64,000 nucleotides of DNA from Ignavibacteriales bacterium (lineage in GTDB: Bacteria; Bacteroidota; Ignavibacteria; Ignavibacteriales; Ignavibacteriaceae), in contig JADJNX010000022.1 in NCBI GenBank assembly GCA_016714125.1, forward strand, positions 84,123 through 148,122, read 5' to 3'. Positions 9,825-17,910 of this stretch are shown piece by piece (positions within the stretch are counted from its first letter, which is position 1; each line of letters opens with the position of its first letter). Both the position numbers and the translations under genes were made by a program. The notes beneath the pieces were generated by a model. It did no database searches. It saw only the letters and a list, made by a program, of their open reading frames with translations, and was not told the origin of the DNA.

Positions 9825-10727
9825 TTAAAAACTGTATTGTTCAATTCCAAATTTCTCTTCAATAAGGCGTTTTACATCTTTCATCACCCAATGTGGTGTT
9901 GAAGTGGCGCCTGTAATTCCGACTGTAACAACTCCTTCGAACCAATTCCAGTCGATATCCTCTTTTGTCTCGGCAAAATATGTTCTCGGATTTACATCAT
10001 GACTGATGTGAAAAAGAACTTTTCCATTGCTGGATTTTTTGCCTGCTGTAAAAATTATAATATCATTTTCAGCAGCAAATTGCTGAAGTTTTTTCTCTCT
10101 GCCTGAAACCTGACCGCATATAGTATCTTTTGCATGATACTGGACAGCTTCCTCTTCCATCGAGCCAATAACCAAAGTTTCAAGTTTTTGTTTTAAAGCT
10201 TCAGCTACTTCCTTAAATTCCTGTTTATCCATTGTCGTTTGTGAAAACAAAACTGTTGGTTTTGTAAAATCAACTGAGCCAAGTGCTTCGTCTTTGTTTA
10301 GAACAACGATGGAAGTATTCCCCGTAACTCCATTAATTCCAATCACTTCCGCGTGGTTTTTCTTCCCAAAAATGACCACCTGGTATCCCTTGTCAACAAA
10401 TTTCCTTACCCGCTCCTGAACTTTAATTACTATCGGACAGGTAGCGTCAACAAGTTCCACACCATATTTTGCAGCCAGTTTATAAGTGGATGGGGGTTCT
10501 CCGTGAGCTCTAATCAGAACTCGACTTCCCTTTTCAAGATGTGGTATGTCATCAACTGTTATGTTTGATAACCCTAATTTGTTGAGTCTTTCCACTTCAA
10601 GAGTGTTATGGATAACATCTCCCAGACAATAAACTTTGGATTTATCTACTAACGAACCTTCTGCGATGTCAATTGTTCTAACAACACCCCAGCAGAAGCC
10701 GGCATTTTTATCAATCGTAACTTTCAT
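9825..10727 (-). CDS. ispH: 4-hydroxy-3-methylbut-2-enyl diphosphate reductase
   Basis: IspH catalyses the last step of the MEP isoprenoid pathway, reducing HMBPP to IPP and DMAPP with an iron-sulfur cluster. All three cluster cysteines are present: Cys12 (NAGFCWGV), Cys97 (VDATCPIV) and Cys204 (DTICGQVSGR). The catalytic Glu127 lies in HAEVIG, and the TTMDKQEF and TGATSTP substrate-binding motifs are intact. Length (300) is normal. The gene sits between cmk and rpsA on the same strand, an order seen in several phyla and sometimes even as fusions. About 105 bases separate it from rpsA. Confidence 0.97.
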   Translation of the reverse strand: MKVTIDKNAGFCWGVVRTIDIAEGSLVDKSKVYCLGDVIHNTLEVERLNKLGLSNITVDDIPHLEKGSRVLIRAHGEPPSTYKLAAKYGVELVDATCPIVIKVQERVRKFVDKGYQVVIFGKKNHAEVIGINGVTGNTSIVVLNKDEALGSVDFTKPTVLFSQTTMDKQEFKEVAEALKQKLETLVIGSMEEEAVQYHAKDTICGQVSGREKKLQQFAAENDIIIFTAGKKSSNGKVLFHISHDVNPRTYFAETKEDIDWNWFEGVVTVGITGATSTPHWVMKDVKRLIEEKFGIEQYSF

Positions 10728-10757
10728 ATAATCACCATTTTTCTTAAGATAACCATA

Positions 10758-11438
10758 TTATTCGTCAGTATGTTCCTTTTTTCTTACAAGATCAACAATA
10801 TAATCACATTGCTGTTCAAGTGTAAGGGATGTAGTATCAATTTCAATTGAATCATCTGTTTTTTCGAGAGGAGAAATTTCTCTTCCCGAATCGAGTCCGT
10901 CCCGCCGAATGATACTTTTCCTTACTTCCTCAAACGAAATATCTGAACCTGATTCTTTTAAGTCGGCATGTCGTCTTCGCGCTCTTTCATCAACATTTGC
11001 AGTAAAAAAGAATTTTAGATCGGCATCAGGAAAAACCACAGAACCGATATCTCTCCCCTCCATTACCACACCCCCCAATTTCCCCATCTCCTGCTGCATT
11101 CGCACGAGTTCAGTTCTTACTTCGGGAATGCTGCTGATGAGAGAAACATTAAGATTAATCTCTTCAGTTCTGATTGCTTTTGAAATATCTTCATCATTCA
11201 GAAAAACAATATTACCGTCTTTTCCCGGCTTCAGGACAATTTTTGAGCCTGAAAGTAGTCTCAAAAGTTCTGTTTTATTGTCAAGATTCCCGGTTCTTAT
11301 CGCGAGTAGTGTAACCGCCCTGTACATAGCTCCTGTGTCTATGAATAAGTAGTCGAGTTTTCGGGCTACTCTCTTTGCAGTACTGCTTTTACCCGATCCT
11401 GCCGGACCATCTATAGCTATCGTAAACATTTTTTTCAT
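10758..11438 (-). CDS. cmk: Cytidylate kinase
   Basis: Cmk phosphorylates CMP and dCMP. The 226-residue protein has the P-loop GPAGSGKSS (residues 11-19), the DTGAMYRAVT motif, the CMP-binding GRDIGSVVFPDA segment and the Arg-rich LID (RDGLDSGREISPL). It starts the cmk-ispH-rpsA cluster, 30 bases upstream of ispH. The ATG at 11438 is followed by a second in-frame ATG three codons on; either could be used. Upstream lies the 74-bp repeat region. Confidence 0.96.
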   Translation of the reverse strand: MKKMFTIAIDGPAGSGKSSTAKRVARKLDYLFIDTGAMYRAVTLLAIRTGNLDNKTELLRLLSGSKIVLKPGKDGNIVFLNDEDISKAIRTEEINLNVSLISSIPEVRTELVRMQQEMGKLGGVVMEGRDIGSVVFPDADLKFFFTANVDERARRRHADLKESGSDISFEEVRKSIIRRDGLDSGREISPLEKTDDSIEIDTTSLTLEQQCDYIVDLVRKKEHTDE

Positions 11439-11509
11439 AGCTTGGAAATATACGGAATTTTTTGCTTTTAAACAAGATTTTAGGCGGGTTTTAGGCGATT
11501 TTTAAATGG

Positions 11510-11731
11510 TTAACTGCAAAGATCGCAAAGGGCGCAAAGGGAATCTTGAAAACCACAGAGTTCACAGAGTTCACAGAGAAGATTTAACCGCAAAGACCGC
11601 AGAGAACGCAAAGCGAATCTTAAAAACCACAGAGCTCACAGAGCTCACAGAGAAGATTTAACAGCAAAGACCGCAGAGAACGCAAAGCGAATCTTAAAAA
11701 CCACTGAGCTCACAGAGCTCACAGAGAAACT
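11510..11731. repeat. Three tandem copies of a 74-bp intergenic repeat
   Basis: Copies begin at about 11510, 11584 and 11658, each opening with TTAACNGCAAAG and continuing through variants of CGCAAAG, CGAATCTT and a run of CACAGAG(T/C)T units. Copies 2 and 3 are nearly identical; copy 1 is more diverged. No open frame spans it. CACAGAG/CGCAAAG low-complexity repeats recur between genes in many environmental bacterial genomes; function unknown. Confidence 0.9.
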
Positions 11732-11830
11732 ATCGAATCACCCATCCGTGGAAATCTGTGTTAATCAGTGATATCCGCGTAACTACCCCCCTCTGCGAAA
11801 ATCCGCTTAATCTGCGTGTATCTGCGTCCC
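11732..11830. repeat. Degenerate GCGGAT/CTGCGT-type repeat, running into the 3' end of the next gene
   Basis: The segment is made of short variants such as CCATCCGTGGAAATCTGTG, AATCAGTGATATCCGCG and ATCCGCTTAATCTGCGTG. It directly follows the 74-bp repeats and includes the stop codon and last codons of the GT9 gene (ends at 11807). Together with the 74-bp array it accounts for the whole 11439-11806 gap apart from the short leader of cmk. Confidence 0.75.
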
Positions 11831-12829
11831 CTCCATAATCTTCATAATTGTATCTGCATCTATACCTCCTTCACCGGAGAAATCACATTTTTTGGGGTCA
11901 CCGGGGCAGCGGGTTGCACAGTAGTTTTGAGTTGGGAGAATGAATTCCGCTTTGTTACCTACAGGTCCCCAGAGAGAAGGACGACAGGCAGGAAGTGGAC
12001 AAAACAACGAAAGGGTCTCTACTTTTAGTGCGGCGGCAATGTGCATTGTGCCTGTTGAAGATGAAATGAGGAGGTCTAAAACTGAAAAATTTACTATCGA
12101 CTCTCTTAAAGTTTTCCCTTTGTTGATTTGAATAACTCCCTCCGGGATATCAAATCCATCAGAAAGATCATTGTCCGTGATAACTACTTTTATTCCATCT
12201 TTTTCTGACAGCTGTTTACATAATTTTAGATATTCTGCAGGAGGCATGTTTGGGGCAGATCCACCACTGGTAATATGTACACCAACAATCCTTTCACCTT
12301 CCGGAGCAATTTCACTTTTGATTCTAACTGCTTCGGCAGTTTCTGTCTCACTCAGAAATATCTCTGTGGCATCATCATTAACTGTTCCACCTGCCTTGAC
12401 AACAAAATCGAGACACCATGCAGCTTCACTTTTTTCTTGTTTTTCATCATGCCGGACGATCGATTTTGTCCCTGTAATGAGGTGATACGGTTTCCTACTG
12501 GTTCCAAATCTCTTTTTTACACCTGCCATAAAAAATGCATATGCGAGAGTTTCGTTTGGAAGCAGCATTAAACCATCGGTGAATTGATACGGTTTAATCA
12601 GGGATGCAAGGCTTCTAATTGATTGTATTCCCCTGCTGAAATCATCCCAAACAAGAATGTTGTCCACATGAGGATTATTCAGGAAAATATCCCGTGTATA
12701 ACTTCTTACAAGCACAGAAACTTCGCAGCCGGGAAAACTCTTTTTAAGCTCCCGGGGAATGGGGGTTGCCAAAACGGTGTCGCCAATCCTGTCGATTCGC
12801 GCCACCAAAAATTTACGCTTGCCGGTCAT
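11807..12829 (-). CDS. Glycosyltransferase family 9 (heptosyltransferase-like)
   Basis: GT9 enzymes transfer heptose or related sugars to the LPS core. The 340-residue protein opens with the N-terminal signature of this GT-B family (LVARIDRIGDTVLATPIPREL, minus its ends) and has the nucleotide-sugar-binding HITSGGSAPNMPPAEYLKL region near residue 195 and the SSSTGTMHIAAAL motif near 255. A Cys cluster (CATRCPGDPKKC) near the end is common in this family. The last seven codons (GTQIHAD) and the stop are formed by the intergenic repeat, so the native C-terminus may have been shorter or replaced. It is divergent from the methyltransferase at 12892. Confidence 0.87.
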   Translation of the reverse strand: MTGKRKFLVARIDRIGDTVLATPIPRELKKSFPGCEVSVLVRSYTRDIFLNNPHVDNILVWDDFSRGIQSIRSLASLIKPYQFTDGLMLLPNETLAYAFFMAGVKKRFGTSRKPYHLITGTKSIVRHDEKQEKSEAAWCLDFVVKAGGTVNDDATEIFLSETETAEAVRIKSEIAPEGERIVGVHITSGGSAPNMPPAEYLKLCKQLSEKDGIKVVITDNDLSDGFDIPEGVIQINKGKTLRESIVNFSVLDLLISSSTGTMHIAAALKVETLSLFCPLPACRPSLWGPVGNKAEFILPTQNYCATRCPGDPKKCDFSGEGGIDADTIMKIMEGTQIHAD

Positions 12830-12891
12830 TTTCTGAAATTTGCATTATCTTTCTTTTTGAATTTTGAAATTTATGAAAAAATAACCTAATA

Positions 12892-13617
12892 ATGAGAAAA
12901 GCAGACTTTAATTACATCGAACATTACAAAAATGATGCTGAACAGTTTGATTATTTTGAAACAAGATCAGGCGCAACAGCTCACGATGAACGCAGAGTAA
13001 GAGAGTATATCATCTCTGAAATTGATGTAAAAAAGGGGAGAATTCTGGATGTTGGAGCAGGAAGTGCATGGGTGGCTGAATACTTCACAAAGCTTGATTT
13101 TGATGTTATTTCAATGGATATTAGTCTGATAAATCTCGAAAAAGCAAAATCCAGGGTTCCATCGGTTAACCACTCCTGTGTGAGTAGTGATGCATTTGCA
13201 CTTCCTTACAAAGATGGTTCCTTTGAGGTTGTTATTGCAAGCGAAATAATTGAACATGTTTATGATCCTGAAGCCTTTGTCAAAGAACTTTCAAGAGTTC
13301 TTAAGACAGGTGGACAACTGATAATTACCACTCCATATAAAGAAAAACTTCAGTATTCCCTCTGCATTCACTGTAACAAACCCACTCCATTACATGCCCA
13401 TATCCATTCGTTTGATGAAAAGGTCCTTACTTCTTTTTTCAGGGATATTGAGAAACAAAAACTCGAATGGGAGACATTTGGAAACAAGATCTTAATTTTT
13501 ACAAGAACCTGGGTGATTTTAAGGTTTTTTCCCTTTATGATGTGGAAATTAAAAGATAAGGCTGCTAATTTTTTCTATAATATCCCGGCGCACATCATGA
13601 TTAAATTGACTCGATAG
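12892..13617 (+). CDS. Class I SAM-dependent methyltransferase
   Basis: The 241-residue protein has a standard class I methyltransferase core: motif I ILDVGAGSA (residues 51-59), a motif II acidic strand (DVISMDIS), and EIIEHVYDPEAFVKEL followed by LKTGGQLIITTPY, typical of UbiE/Methyltransf_11 proteins. A C-terminal amphipathic or hydrophobic segment (WVILRFFPFMMWKL) suggests membrane association. Its neighbours are glycosyltransferases, so a role in surface glycan or lipid modification is likely, but this is inferred only from position. It converges with the GT4 gene with one base between the stops. Confidence 0.85.
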   Translation: MRKADFNYIEHYKNDAEQFDYFETRSGATAHDERRVREYIISEIDVKKGRILDVGAGSAWVAEYFTKLDFDVISMDISLINLEKAKSRVPSVNHSCVSSDAFALPYKDGSFEVVIASEIIEHVYDPEAFVKELSRVLKTGGQLIITTPYKEKLQYSLCIHCNKPTPLHAHIHSFDEKVLTSFFRDIEKQKLEWETFGNKILIFTRTWVILRFFPFMMWKLKDKAANFFYNIPAHIMIKLTR

Positions 13618-13618
13618 T

Positions 13619-14743
13619 TTAAATAAAATGCCGCTTCACCAAAGCATATTCATTGTCCCAGTTTAACTTCTCGTGAGCGATCTTTGCATTTGCTTTTATC
13701 GTTTTTCTGAGCTCAGGATCCCGTAATAATTCTATTGTATCAACTATCTCTTCCTGTTTCTCCGGATCAACATACTTCCCTACCCCGTATTCATCAATTA
13801 TCTGAACCATTTGTGGCAGATTGCTCGCCAAAACAGGAACTCCAACCGCTATATATTCAAAAAGCTTGTTCGGAAGAGCATAATAATAACTTCGACTAAT
13901 GTTCTCAATCAAAACACACCCGATATCCGCAGATGCAGTGTAGGAAAGTAACTCACTTTGAGATATTGTTCCCGCAAATTTGACTTTGTCATTCATCTGT
14001 AATTCAGAAACAAAATTCTCGAGTTCCGTCCGCAAATCTCCATCTCCAAGTATCACCAAACATACATTGTCCAGAATTGGAAGAAGTGAGATCAGTTTAC
14101 CAAGCCCTCTCCCTTTCAGAATGACCCCTTGATAAAGAAGGATGAGCGAGTTTTCAGGAAATCCGTACAATTTGCGAAGGTCGATTTTTTCAATTGTCTT
14201 TACCGGTTTGGGAAGATTTCTTAACAGAATAAACTTTTCGAGGGTAATTCCATAATCTTCCATTAAAACTTCTGCATCCATCATACCTGTTACTATGATC
14301 TTATCACATTTCCCGATGAACAGTTCTTCAATTTTTGCAAGAAGCCACTGAACATTCACCTTGTTTTTTAACCCTGCCAAATATCTAAACAGTTCTCTCG
14401 AGTCATAGTAGAGTGGTTTTCCTCTAAATTCTGCGAAAAGTGCAAGAATTGGAAGATTATAAATATCAGAAGCAATATACAGATCATATTTATTGAAGAT
14501 CAGCCTGTAGCAAACCGTAAAAAGGAATTTTAAATAGAAAAAAAGAGATGATTTCGATTTTTCCAGCCTGATTACAGGGATTTCACCGCCCTGTTTCCTC
14601 TCAACCCAATCAAAACTCAGGGTATCAACAAACAAACCTTCTGCTCTAAGGGAAGAACAAAGATTTACAGCTCTGGTGTCATAATTTATATTACCCAGAA
14701 ACGAAATTAGTACCCGTTTTGGCGACTGGTTGTTAGAACTCAA
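13619..14743 (-). CDS. Glycosyltransferase family 4
   Basis: The 374-residue protein is a GT-B glycosyltransferase. The C-terminal domain shows LYQGVILKGRGLGKLI, VILGDGDLRTEL, KVKFAGTISQSELL and the ExxxxE-like donor-binding segment ALPNKLFEYIAVGVPVLAS, all classic for group 1 enzymes. The N-terminal domain is rich in aromatic residues (FLYIASDIYNLPIL-type), consistent with a lipid-linked acceptor. The start overlaps the end of the upstream acyltransferase gene by 11 bases, so the two are translationally coupled. The sugar and acceptor are unknown. Confidence 0.88.
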   Translation of the reverse strand: MSSNNQSPKRVLISFLGNINYDTRAVNLCSSLRAEGLFVDTLSFDWVERKQGGEIPVIRLEKSKSSLFFYLKFLFTVCYRLIFNKYDLYIASDIYNLPILALFAEFRGKPLYYDSRELFRYLAGLKNKVNVQWLLAKIEELFIGKCDKIIVTGMMDAEVLMEDYGITLEKFILLRNLPKPVKTIEKIDLRKLYGFPENSLILLYQGVILKGRGLGKLISLLPILDNVCLVILGDGDLRTELENFVSELQMNDKVKFAGTISQSELLSYTASADIGCVLIENISRSYYYALPNKLFEYIAVGVPVLASNLPQMVQIIDEYGVGKYVDPEKQEEIVDTIELLRDPELRKTIKANAKIAHEKLNWDNEYALVKRHFI

Positions 14744-15695
14744 TTTTCAGTGTATTCCTCATAACCGTACGAGCATCAAATTTTTCCTTAAATTCAATAA
14801 GATTCATACTCGGAGTCATCGGGTTTTGAGCTTTGGTATCTTGCGAAACGCCAATGTCAACATATTTGTAACCATTCTCTGTTGCCCACTTTACCACTTC
14901 ATACATAACTCGCTGAATTGGTTTCATATATTCATATTCATATTTGAGCATGTTGTAAAAACAGAGGGTTACATTTTTATTGCTGTTGAAAAGGAGTGAA
15001 CCGGCAATTGGATTACCTTCATGATAAACCATAAAAAGTTTCATCATGTCAAGCATCAACTCGGCAATGCGATAAATATCTGCCAGTGAATGAGTTGGTT
15101 TAACATCATGGCGTGCTTTATTTTCGATTAGAATTGGATAAAATTCGTCATATTTATCATTTATCTCAACATCCAACCAGTTTTCTTTAAGGGTTTTTCG
15201 GATGTTTCGTCTGGTTGTCGGGGCAAATTTATCAAGAATATCTTCCGCCGGATCAAGCTTGATACAGCTTGAGATGTAGTGCAAATCGTATTTAAATCCC
15301 CTCCAAAGCATTGCAAAATCGAGACTTTGATTACGGGTCCTCTCGTAAATGTCAGGAGCAGCAGTCAGCGAATAGCCCTTAAAACCCTCTTTTTTTCCAA
15401 AGTCTATCAACAGTTCAATCATATCCAAAGCTTCAGCGAAGCGGATATCATCAGTGACCAAAGAACCATAACTTGCACCAATTGGTGATTCATACATTCC
15501 GTCAGGTTGTAGTCTTCCAGGAACCACCGCTTTTATGTTCCCTTTGTCCAAAATCATCAAGTGATTAAAAGAAAACTTACCGGGAGTGTGGTAATCAAAA
15601 AATATTTGTTTGTGAAATATTGTCCCGTTGTTTGAATTCTCGACAAAATTATCCCATTTAGCTTTCCAATCGGGTGTATATCTAACTATTTCCAT
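14733..15695 (-). CDS. FemAB/BioF2-like GNAT acyltransferase
   Basis: The 320-residue protein resembles the BioF2/FemAB branch of the GNAT fold: FAPTTRRNIRKTLKENW (about residues 145-160) matches the conserved linker of aminoacyl or acyl transfer enzymes, and LFMVYHEGNPIAGSLLFNSN with YEVVKWATENGYKYVDIGVS form the second GNAT half. Such proteins acylate peptidoglycan peptides, exopolysaccharides or lipids. Overlap with the GT4 gene places it in surface-glycan synthesis. The acyl donor cannot be told from sequence. Confidence 0.78.
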   Translation of the reverse strand: MEIVRYTPDWKAKWDNFVENSNNGTIFHKQIFFDYHTPGKFSFNHLMILDKGNIKAVVPGRLQPDGMYESPIGASYGSLVTDDIRFAEALDMIELLIDFGKKEGFKGYSLTAAPDIYERTRNQSLDFAMLWRGFKYDLHYISSCIKLDPAEDILDKFAPTTRRNIRKTLKENWLDVEINDKYDEFYPILIENKARHDVKPTHSLADIYRIAELMLDMMKLFMVYHEGNPIAGSLLFNSNKNVTLCFYNMLKYEYEYMKPIQRVMYEVVKWATENGYKYVDIGVSQDTKAQNPMTPSMNLIEFKEKFDARTVMRNTLKIEF

Positions 15696-15805
15696 TTTTA
15701 CAAACGATTTATTTTCAAAACTTTAAAAATATGAAATTTTTGCTACAATCAGGGGGGTTCAGAACGGGTGAAGATTACTTCAGGTGAATAAAGAGAGGAT
15801 TATTT

Positions 15806-15835
15806 AAAATAAAAAAGCCCCGGATAAACCAGGGC
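15806..15835 (-). terminator. Rho-independent terminator after the CBM48-like gene
   Basis: On the minus strand GCCCTGG-TTTAT-CCGGGGC (7-bp stem with one G-U pair) is followed by TTTTTTATTTT, 25 bases past the stop of the gene at 15860. Confidence 0.85.
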
Positions 15836-15859
15836 CGGATACATACGGGAGATCAATTA

Positions 15860-16177
15860 CTATTTTGTGAGATCCAGAAGACCGTTTTGTGAATCACCAT
15901 AAGGTGTGTCAACAAATCCGTCAGCTTCAGTATCGTTCACCCAAACTTTTCCATCAAGTACATATCTGAATTGATAAACTGATCCTGTTGGGATCTCAGC
16001 AACTAAAGAAAATGAACCGTCTTTTTTAAGTTTGCTCATCGGATGTGCTTCAGCATTCCAATTATTAAAATCGCCTACAAGACTGGCTGCTTCAAATGTT
16101 TTGCCGGTTTCTTTAGGAATTCTAAAGGTTACTTTGCAAACTGGTTCACTCTTTAAAAACTGTTTTTTAACAGACAT
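15860..16177 (-). CDS. Small glycogen-binding (CBM48/AMPK-beta-like) protein
   Basis: The whole 105-residue protein is one carbohydrate-binding module of the isoamylase N-terminal/AMPK-beta type: VTFRIPKETGKTFEAASLVG, DFNNWN, then a Lys-rich turn, EIPTGSVYQFRYVLDG and VNDTEADGFVDTPYG. The aromatic residues of DFNNW and FRYVLDG are those that stack on alpha-glucans in this family. There is no signal peptide, so it is cytoplasmic and could tether an enzyme to glycogen, or regulate one. It is monocistronic, with its own promoter candidate and terminator. Confidence 0.85.
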   Translation of the reverse strand: MSVKKQFLKSEPVCKVTFRIPKETGKTFEAASLVGDFNNWNAEAHPMSKLKKDGSFSLVAEIPTGSVYQFRYVLDGKVWVNDTEADGFVDTPYGDSQNGLLDLTK

Positions 16178-16224
16178 TAATACCTCAAAAACTGTGTGAT
16201 AATTATTTCTTAAAATCTTTGATT

Positions 16225-16256
16225 CAAATTTAATCGTCTATATGCCTGAATGCAAG
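16225..16256 (-). promoter_or_regulatory. FCB-type promoter candidate for the CBM48-like gene
   Basis: On the minus strand CTTG (16253-16256) and TAAATTTG (16225-16232) are separated by 20 bases, close to the Bacteroidota consensus TTTG-N19-TAnnTTTG. It lies about 50 bases upstream of the start codon; the first copy of the near-palindromic repeat sits just upstream of it. Confidence 0.5.
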
Positions 16257-16265
16257 AAAAATCGA

Positions 16266-16408
16266 CCGTTCGGGCGTACGACCGAGCTTTTTTGAGCTAT
16301 TTTCACCTCTTATTTCTCCCGTTCGGGCGTACGACCGAGCTTATTTAAGGCAGATCAAGATGACAATCCCCCATTTTAGCCCTCCCGTTCGGGCGTACGA
16401 CCGAGCTT
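16266..16408. repeat. Three copies of a 24-bp near-palindromic repeat
   Basis: Identical copies at 16266-16289, 16319-16342 and 16385-16408 share the 20-base core GTTCGGGCGTACGACCGAGC (preceded by CC and followed by TT). The core is imperfectly palindromic around CGTACG, with 16 of 20 positions matching its own reverse complement. Separations are 29 and 42 bases, and the spacers are AT-rich with T-runs. It fills part of the 16178-16558 gap. No other copy was seen in the window. Confidence 0.85.
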
Positions 16409-16424
16409 TTCTGGAACTTAGGTT

Positions 16425-16485
16425 CTAAAGTTCTCTAGTTCTAAAGTTCTCCAGTCTCTCAAGTATCTCAGGTTTCTAAACCCCA
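16425..16485. repeat. Degenerate octamer array (TTCTAAAG / TTCTCTAG / TCTCAAGT type)
   Basis: The stretch consists of 8-9 base variants (TTCTAAAG, TTCTCTAG, TTCTCCAG, CTCTCAAG, TATCTCAGG). It resembles the cleaner CTCAAGTA/CTCAAGTT array near 46930. Nothing else was seen in the rest of this gap before the permease. Confidence 0.6.
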
Positions 16486-16558
16486 AAATAATCCCTCTTT
16501 AATTGGTCATTTTTGAGTAAATTTTGATTCTTGTTTTTTAATATTTTTCAGGACTTTA

Positions 16559-17892
16559 ATGTCAACAAATCAGAAAAAACACAGCCTTCTAACAGCAATC
16601 ACAGTAACGATTTCTACAATGATAGGCACCGGCGTCTTCACGAGTCTGGGATTTCAATTATTTGATATAAAATCTGTTCCCCCGATTCTAGCACTTTGGA
16701 TAATTGGTGGAATCATTGCAACAGCCGGGGCACTGACTTATGGTGAACTTACCTCTGCTTTCCCCGCTCAGGTGGTGAATATAACTTTCTCTCAAAGCTT
16801 TATCATCCGATTGTGGGATTCCTTTCAGGTTATGTTTCTGCCACTGTTGCATTTGCTGCGCCAATAGCTTTAGCCGGTATGGCATTAGGGACCTATTTTG
16901 GCGGAGTGGTTGCTAATAAAACCTCACCTGACTTTGAATCGACCAAGCTGATGATCGCTCTTGGAGCTGTGGTTTTAATGACAATCATCCACATTATTAA
17001 GGTAAGTCTGAGTGGAAGTTTCCAAAAGTTTATTACTTCACTTGTAGTTATTTTAATATTGGGACTGATAAGTTCTGCATTCATTTTTGGAACTCCCGTT
17101 GATCTCCCTTTTCTTGGTTTTGATTACGATCTTAAGGCCCTCTTAAGCGCACCATTTGCAGTATCACTTATATATGTATCCTATTCCTATTCAGGATGGA
17201 ATGGAGCTGCATATATTACTGAGGAAGTTGAAAACCCGACCAGAAATGTCCCTCTCGCTCTCTTTATTGGAACGATGGTGGTGATGGTATTATATGTGCT
17301 CTTAAATTTTGCGTTTTTATATTTAGTACCGGTGGAGCAATTACAGGGTCAGATCGATGTTGGTTTGCTGGCAGCAAAAAATGTTTTTGGAACTTCCGGA
17401 GCTTTAATCGTTGGCCTTCTGATTTCAATATGCCTGCTTTCTGCTGTTTCGGGAATGACATTTATTGGTCCCCGGGTTACACAGGCGATGATGAAGGATG
17501 TAATTCCAAATATTTATAACAAGTTTAAGTTTCTTTCAAAAGAAGTGCCGGTGGTACCGATCATCTTCCAGAGCCTCGTGGCTGTCTTTATGATTGTCAC
17601 ATATACCTTTGAACAGGTTCTTGTTTATATCGGCTTTACACTCAGTCTTTCGACAACTGCAACCGTATTTGGAATATTTATTCTTCGCACTAAATTAAAG
17701 CATATTCCAAGAACTTATAAAACATTTGGTTACCCTTTTACTCCAATCATTTTTATACTCTTTGAAATTTGGATGCTTACTCACATCCTGATGGATAGAC
17801 CGATGGAATCGTTAGCAGGGCTTGCCACTGTCCTTTCAGGAATAGTGGTTTATTACATAGCTAAACATTTTAATACTAAATTCGAAAACTAA
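16559..17892 (+). CDS. APC-superfamily amino-acid permease (one frameshift)
   Basis: The product is an about 444-residue inner-membrane transporter with about 12 hydrophobic segments. The first ends TGVFTSLGFQLFDI, which holds the glycine-rich TM1 signature of APC transporters (TMIGTGVF), and IGGIIATAGALTYGELTSAFP is the matching TM2-loop. The frame breaks at the C-run 16762-16765; adding one C yields RSGGEYNFLSKLYHPIVGF, which joins the second part exactly. The second part holds SYSYSGWNGAAYITEEVENP, another APC hallmark. The substrate is probably an amino acid or polyamine. The unknown lipoprotein starts 18 bases downstream and may be cotranscribed. Confidence 0.88.
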
Positions 17893-17910
17893 CAACAAGG
17901 TAAACAACGG

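Noticed and set aside
11510..11731. 74-bp tandem copies as an integrative element or attachment-site array
   Set aside because: There is no integrase, tRNA or terminal inverted repeat around them, and copies are simple low-complexity tandem units.
16266..16408. CRISPR array with three repeats
   Set aside because: Spacing is irregular (29 and 42 bases), there are only three repeats, spacers are low-complexity T-rich, and no cas gene is nearby.
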